This document shows, piece by piece, positions 12,726 through 16,407 of a DNA stretch of 16,407 bases. A program made the translations under genes and the position numbers. Origin of the DNA: Lachnospiraceae bacterium UBA2860 (lineage in GTDB: Bacteria > Bacillota > Clostridia > Lachnospirales > Lachnospiraceae). The stretch lies in assembly GCA_002350625.1 (NCBI GenBank), contig DEFE01000012.1, positions 258 through 16,664 of the forward strand, read 5' to 3'. The notes under the pieces are model-generated. The model saw only the letters and a list, made by a program, of their open reading frames with translations, was not told where the DNA came from and did no database searches. How positions within the stretch are numbered: the first letter of the stretch is position 1; the number at the start of each line of letters is the position of its first letter.

Positions 12726-12782
12726 CTCATGCAGTCTGAGCGGATACATGAGGGAGAGGCAGAATGCTTCTTCCTTTTTTGT
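12726..12782 (+). terminator. Hairpin pair with T-run upstream of the DUF3048 gene (terminator or attenuator)
   Basis: CTCATG (12726-12731) pairs with CATGAG (12747-12752). Directly after it GGAGAGGCA (12753-12761) pairs with TGCTTCTTCC (12765-12774) over nine pairs with one bulge and a GAA loop, followed by six T (12775-12780). The structure lies about 90 bases before the DUF3048 start codon. No recognised riboswitch class fits. The rest of 12555-12873 contains only the two palindromes and no gene. Confidence 0.6.
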
Positions 12783-12873
12783 CTAAACAGCTGTGCGCAA
12801 CGAAGCAATGCCGAATTTTTCCCAAGGAGCAACGAACACACGGATTTTTCATTTCTATCAGGAGAGGCCCGCC

Positions 12874-14304
12874 ATGAAAAAGAAGATGATCCTTGCAGCG
12901 CTTACCGCTGCCGCCCTGATGTTCTCCTCTGTCACCGTATCCGCCGACGTGCCGGACTGGCTGAAGACTTTCTTCGGCGCGGAGGAGACGGAAGAAGGGA
13001 CGGAATCGGTAGAAGGTGACGGCGAAAATGTCCTCATCGGGGACGACGGCCAGACCGTGGAGGACAACGACGCCTTTAATCTGAAGGTCGTGCGGCCGGG
13101 GGAGGAAGAGGAGGATACGTCCTCTGACGACAATCCCGAGGTCACCTTTGTGACGCCGGACGACGAGGACGCTTTCGGCATCACCGTCGTCTCCGGAGAG
13201 GATCAGCCGGACGATGACAGCTTCACCGTGACCTCGCCCGCCGGCACCGGCGATACGGACGCTTTCTATGACGAGGTCGTAAATGGCAAGGTCAGGAGCT
13301 ACCTGACGGGTAAGCTCGTGCCCGAGGAGATCGGCCGCACGAGGCCCATGGCGCTCATGATTGAAAATGACAAGAACGCGCTCGAGTGGCAGCGCGGGAC
13401 GAGCAATGCGGACATCATCTACGAAGCCCGCGTCGAAGGCGGCATCACCCGGCTCGAAGCCATTTTCGAAGATTATAAGGACGTCCCGATGATCATGCCG
13501 GTCCGCTCCTGCCGGCCGCAGTTCGTCTACTACGCGAGAGAGTATCAGGCCCACTACGGGCATTACGGCCAGGTCATCTACGCGGTGCCGATCCTCCAGA
13601 TGTGGGACAGCCACGACATCGCGGGCCTTCCCTACGGCGAAGACGGCCAGGAATACCGCCTCATCGACGGCAGCTCCGCCTACCGCCGCGACCACGAGGG
13701 CGTGACGGGCATCTGCACGAATTACGACATGATCCAGCAGTTCCTGACCGCGACCGGCTACGAGACGGAGTACACGGAGGACTACAAGGGCCACTTCCGC
13801 TTCGCGGGCGACGACGAGGAAATCTACCTCAAAAATGGCAAGAGCGCGACCACCGTGGAGACGGGCTTCAGCAACTCCGCGACCTTCTACTACGACGAGG
13901 ACGAAGAGATCTACCTCCGCGAGGAGTTCGGCATGCCGCAGGTGGACCACCTGAACGACGAGCAGCTGGCATTTAAGAACATCATCATCGAGATCGGCCC
14001 CTCCACCATGCTCGACGACCGCTACGTCTTCACCGACCCGGTGAACGACGGCCGCTTCGGCGAGGGCTATTATATTACGAACGGCCGCGTCATTCCCATC
14101 CGCTGGCGGAAAGAGGGCTGGAGACGGGCGGACCCGATCCTCACGACGGTCACTTCCGTCTACTATGAGTTTGACGTGCGCGAGTGCGATTTTAATGTCA
14201 CGAGATATTATGACATGACGGGGCAGGAAATCACGCTCAATCAGGGCAAGACCTTCGTGGAGATCATACGCGAGGAAGACGCCTCCGGCGTGGACATCTA
14301 TTGA
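12874..14304 (+). CDS. Exported DUF3048 (YerB-like) domain protein
   Basis: The 476-residue protein starts with a signal peptide (1-24, ending TVSA, no lipobox). An acidic Asp/Glu-rich segment (about 30-135) contains three loosely repeated DxDAFxxxVV units. The DUF3048 region then runs to the end: RPMALMIENDKNALEWQRG, ADIIYEARVEGGITRLEAIF and MIMPVRSCRPQFVYYAREY, and a C-terminal half ending near GKTFVEIIRE. DUF3048 proteins are extracytoplasmic proteins of Bacillota with no established function. The start ATG at 12874 is supported by AGGAGAGG about 6 bases upstream; an in-frame ATG at 12793 lies before that site and would bury the signal peptide. B. subtilis YerB is a lipoprotein, so lack of a lipobox is a difference. 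Probably a single-gene unit with a hairpin leader. Confidence 0.9.
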   Translation: MKKKMILAALTAAALMFSSVTVSADVPDWLKTFFGAEETEEGTESVEGDGENVLIGDDGQTVEDNDAFNLKVVRPGEEEEDTSSDDNPEVTFVTPDDEDAFGITVVSGEDQPDDDSFTVTSPAGTGDTDAFYDEVVNGKVRSYLTGKLVPEEIGRTRPMALMIENDKNALEWQRGTSNADIIYEARVEGGITRLEAIFEDYKDVPMIMPVRSCRPQFVYYAREYQAHYGHYGQVIYAVPILQMWDSHDIAGLPYGEDGQEYRLIDGSSAYRRDHEGVTGICTNYDMIQQFLTATGYETEYTEDYKGHFRFAGDDEEIYLKNGKSATTVETGFSNSATFYYDEDEEIYLREEFGMPQVDHLNDEQLAFKNIIIEIGPSTMLDDRYVFTDPVNDGRFGEGYYITNGRVIPIRWRKEGWRRADPILTTVTSVYYEFDVRECDFNVTRYYDMTGQEITLNQGKTFVEIIREEDASGVDIY

Positions 14305-14339
14305 CGAGAGCATTAGTTGATGATAGGATATGCCGCAGT

Positions 14340-14423
14340 GCGCGGCCGGGTTTTAGCATCCGGGGCGCCTGCGGCCTTACAAGCCGGCCGCGCGGGATCT
14401 TTGGTGCGACCGGTCGTTTTTTT
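14340..14423 (+). terminator. GC-rich hairpin and T-run after the DUF3048 gene
   Basis: GCGCGGCCGG (14340-14349) and CCGGCCGCGC (14384-14393) form a perfect 10-bp stem with a structured loop. A run of seven T (14417-14423) follows a short CGACCGGTCG palindrome. The distance between strong stem and T-run is larger than usual, so it is a probable rather than certain terminator. Confidence 0.5.
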
Positions 14424-14459
14424 GAAATTCAGTGAGTTAGGAGTTTTAAAGAGAAACAC

Positions 14460-16289
14460 ATGAATGAGTTATTTAAGCAGCGCAAAGAGATTAAAGCGAA
14501 GGGGCATGCGGCCTTCAGAAGCCACTATGTCCTCCTGATGTTCGTCACCCTTGTCATCATCGTGCTCGGCGTGGAGTTCCAGTTCACGCTCGCCGCCTGG
14601 CAGGTGGACTACACGAAGGTGGACCAGGGGGCGCAGGCGGTGATCGACTCCATCATCGAAGGAAAATTCGATCAGGGGGCGGCGCAGGCCAAGGAAATAG
14701 AGGATGATCTCCTCGGGCAGGAGGACGACACGGGGATCCTCGGCCGGTCGCGAGGCGTGCTCGCGCAGTTTATGAACGGGCTGGGCTCCGGGCAGCTGTC
14801 CGTGTCTTTTGCACAGACGATCCGGTCGATCGTCAGGAGCGACAAGGCGGTGAGTGTTATCTTCGTCATCGCGTCTTTCCTGTGGTATGCGCTGATTTTC
14901 ATTTTTATCAAGAATATTTTTTCCGCTGTCGCGAGGCGTCTGTTCCTGCAGGCGCGGATCTACGAAAATGTCGCCCTTCTGGACGTGACGCATATCGCCG
15001 CGGTTCGGAAATGGTTCAACGCCTCTTTGGCGATGGCGCTCAAGTATTTGTTCCTGTCTCTTTGGTGGCTTACGATCATCGGCGGCTGCATCAAGGAGTA
15101 TTCTTACTGGGCGGTTCCGTATATCGTCGCGGAGAATCCTTCGGTCAAGCCGATGGAGGCGGTCCGGCTGTCGCGGAAGATGATGGACGGGCACAAGCTT
15201 GAGGCATTTAAGTTTGATCTGACGCTGCTCGGCTGGGCGATTCTGGGCTTCGTGACTTTCGGCATCACCGATATGCTCTACGGGGCCGGTTACCGGCTGG
15301 CGGCCAGAACCGAGTTCTATGTGGGCATCCGCGAGGAGGCGAAGCAGCGGCTGCCGGAGGAGACGGCGGTGCTGAATGATCAGTACCTGTTTGAGAAGGC
15401 GGATAAGATTCTTCTTTATGACACGTATTTTGAGGTCGTGGACGAGATCACGTTGATTCATGAGAACCGGGTCGAGCTGACCGGGGTGAAGAAGGTCTTT
15501 GCGGACTGGTTCGGCATCTGGATCGGAAGGGACCGGGAGAAGAAGGCGTACGACAAGCAGGAGGGCCGCGTCTTTACGGTTGAGAAGTATAAGAAGTGTA
15601 TGCAGGGGATCGCGTATCCGGAGTGGCTGAATCCGCTCTGGAGGCGGAAGGAGCTCGAGAAGCACGGGGACTTTTTCTACCTGCGGCATTATACGTTCTG
15701 GACGCTGTTCCTGTTGTTTATTCTGTTTGCTTTTGTCGGCTGGAGCTGGGAAGTGGCGCTGCATTTCATGCAGCACGGCGAGTTCGTGAACCGCGGGACG
15801 CTGCACGGCCCGTGGCTGCCGATTTACGGCACGGGCGGCCTCATCGCGCTGATTATGTGCAGCCGGTTCCGGAAGAATCCGGTGGCGGAGTTTTTCATCG
15901 CGACGACGCTTTGCGGCGTGCTGGAGTATTTTTCGGGCTGGTATCTGGAGACGGTGTATCATCAGAGATGGTGGTCTTATGACGGGTATTTTCTGAATCT
16001 TCACGGGCGGATCTGCGCGGAGGGGCTTCTTGTGTTCGGCGTGGGCTGCTGCCTGGTGGTGTATTTGATCGCGCCGCTGTTTGATTTTATGCTGTCGAAG
16101 GTGCCGACGAAGATTGTTCTTGTGGTCGCGGCCGTGCTGGGCGTGGCGTTTGGTGCGGACGCGCTGTATTCGCGGTCGAATCCGAATATGGCGGCGGGGG
16201 CCATTGAGGATGATGTGGTGCCGGAGCCGGCGGCGGAGTCTGTCGCAGCGGCGGCTGAAGCGGCGGTGTCGGCGGCAGAAGCGGCATAA
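14460..16289 (+). CDS. DUF975 membrane protein fused to a CmpB-type (putative ABC-transporter type IV) domain
   Basis: The protein is 609 residues. Residues 1-300 match DUF975 integral membrane proteins: an N-terminal cytosolic start, about five membrane segments, and the typical ENPSVKPMEAVRLSRKMMDG followed by FDLTLLGWAILGFVTFGI. A polar region (about 300-410) follows. Residues 410-570 match the PF06541 family of small membrane proteins: FVGWSWEVALHFM, EFVNRGTLHGPWLPIYGTGG, FSGWYLETVYHQRWWSYDG and NLHGRICAEG. The tail (about 580-609) is Ala/Glu-rich with AAESVAAAAEAAVSAAEAA, like the repeats of the exported proteins nearby. Neither domain has an established function. The ribosome site is weak (AAGAG about seven bases upstream; a better AGGAG lies 16 bases away). 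No T-run hairpin was found after the gene. Confidence 0.85.
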   Translation: MNELFKQRKEIKAKGHAAFRSHYVLLMFVTLVIIVLGVEFQFTLAAWQVDYTKVDQGAQAVIDSIIEGKFDQGAAQAKEIEDDLLGQEDDTGILGRSRGVLAQFMNGLGSGQLSVSFAQTIRSIVRSDKAVSVIFVIASFLWYALIFIFIKNIFSAVARRLFLQARIYENVALLDVTHIAAVRKWFNASLAMALKYLFLSLWWLTIIGGCIKEYSYWAVPYIVAENPSVKPMEAVRLSRKMMDGHKLEAFKFDLTLLGWAILGFVTFGITDMLYGAGYRLAARTEFYVGIREEAKQRLPEETAVLNDQYLFEKADKILLYDTYFEVVDEITLIHENRVELTGVKKVFADWFGIWIGRDREKKAYDKQEGRVFTVEKYKKCMQGIAYPEWLNPLWRRKELEKHGDFFYLRHYTFWTLFLLFILFAFVGWSWEVALHFMQHGEFVNRGTLHGPWLPIYGTGGLIALIMCSRFRKNPVAEFFIATTLCGVLEYFSGWYLETVYHQRWWSYDGYFLNLHGRICAEGLLVFGVGCCLVVYLIAPLFDFMLSKVPTKIVLVVAAVLGVAFGADALYSRSNPNMAAGAIEDDVVPEPAAESVAAAAEAAVSAAEAA

Positions 16290-16407
16290 ATTGGAGAAAT
16301 TGGGAAGTTCCGCACGCAAATGGATATCATCCGCAGACGGCTTCCGCGCCTAAGTACTTCTAAGCCCGACGAAAATCACTAAGGGCGGTTCATCGAAAAA
16401 AACCTAA
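16290..16407. other. Non-coding end of the window
   Basis: No gene is seen. CCTAAGT and ACTAAGG near 16350-16384 form an imperfect inverted repeat around CTAAGCCCGACGAAAATC; this may be another intergenic repeat but there is no second copy in the window to confirm it. Confidence 0.3.

Noticed and set aside
12727..14313. A 528-codon open frame on the minus strand opposite the DUF3048 gene
   Set aside because: It is antisense to a well-supported gene with signal peptide and domain; long antisense frames are expected in GC-rich coding DNA, and its translation shows no recognisable family.
14469..16319. 616-codon minus-strand frame opposite the DUF975 fusion
   Set aside because: Composition is dominated by Arg, His, Pro and Gln, typical of an antisense shadow of a membrane protein.

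Overview
The window looks like chromosomal DNA from a GC-rich member of the Bacillota, most likely a gut-type Clostridia (Lachnospiraceae-like). This is inferred from gene families typical of that phylum: UPF0340/YwlG, DUF3048/YerB, DUF975, an ECF S component, a MocR regulator and a macrodomain-type sirtuin. Strong AGGAGG-type ribosome sites, housekeeping-type promoters and intrinsic terminators agree. No species can be named from sequence alone, and there are no rRNA, tRNA or CRISPR genes.

Layout. 1-2540 is less GC-rich. It holds the end of a SIR2-family gene, a degraded stretch that may be a recombinase relic, a flavin-reductase-fold protein, a DAPG/phloretin-hydrolase-family enzyme and the first ~50 codons of an alpha/beta-hydrolase esterase. 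Composition then rises sharply inside the esterase gene. 3430-6145 carries ywlG and an ECF S component (both minus strand) and a divergent MocR regulator that lacks its C-terminal subdomain. All are framed by palindromic and tandem intergenic repeats that touch stop codons. 6147-9988 is a regulator-transporter unit: an AraC regulator divergent from a substrate-binding protein and a rare permease-ATPase fusion. 10052-11596 (minus) is an exported trigger-factor-like prolyl isomerase. 11597-11999 is a gene-free, repeat-rich interval. 12000-16289 holds a YfcE-type phosphodiesterase, an exported DUF3048 protein and a DUF975-CmpB membrane fusion.

Themes. (1) A palindrome family with the core GGGGTCTGACCCC occurs five times, always between genes. 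Its two arms carry the same non-complementary position in every copy. One copy lies exactly where the MocR gene is cut short. (2) In-frame minisatellites (21, 42, 60-63 bp) have expanded in linkers and tails. The Ser-Glu-Ala heptad type is shared by the substrate-binding protein and the exported isomerase, with a similar tail on the DUF975 fusion. (3) The word CGAAAATG, followed by N-C in 13 of 14 cases, occurs 14 times between 2679 and 14970. It is equally split between strands and falls in several reading frames and between genes, which is far above a rough chance expectation. (4) A four-unit, 41-bp-period array of ATTGTCC-N9-GGACAAT dyads lies in the gap at 11701-11848.

How genes may work together. 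The AraC regulator probably controls the transporter, because similar 17-bp sites sit at both divergent promoters. MocR plus the ECF S component suggests a vitamin-B6-type uptake module with a damaged regulator. The flavin-reductase, DAPG-hydrolase and esterase group could act on plant phenolics. These are inferences.
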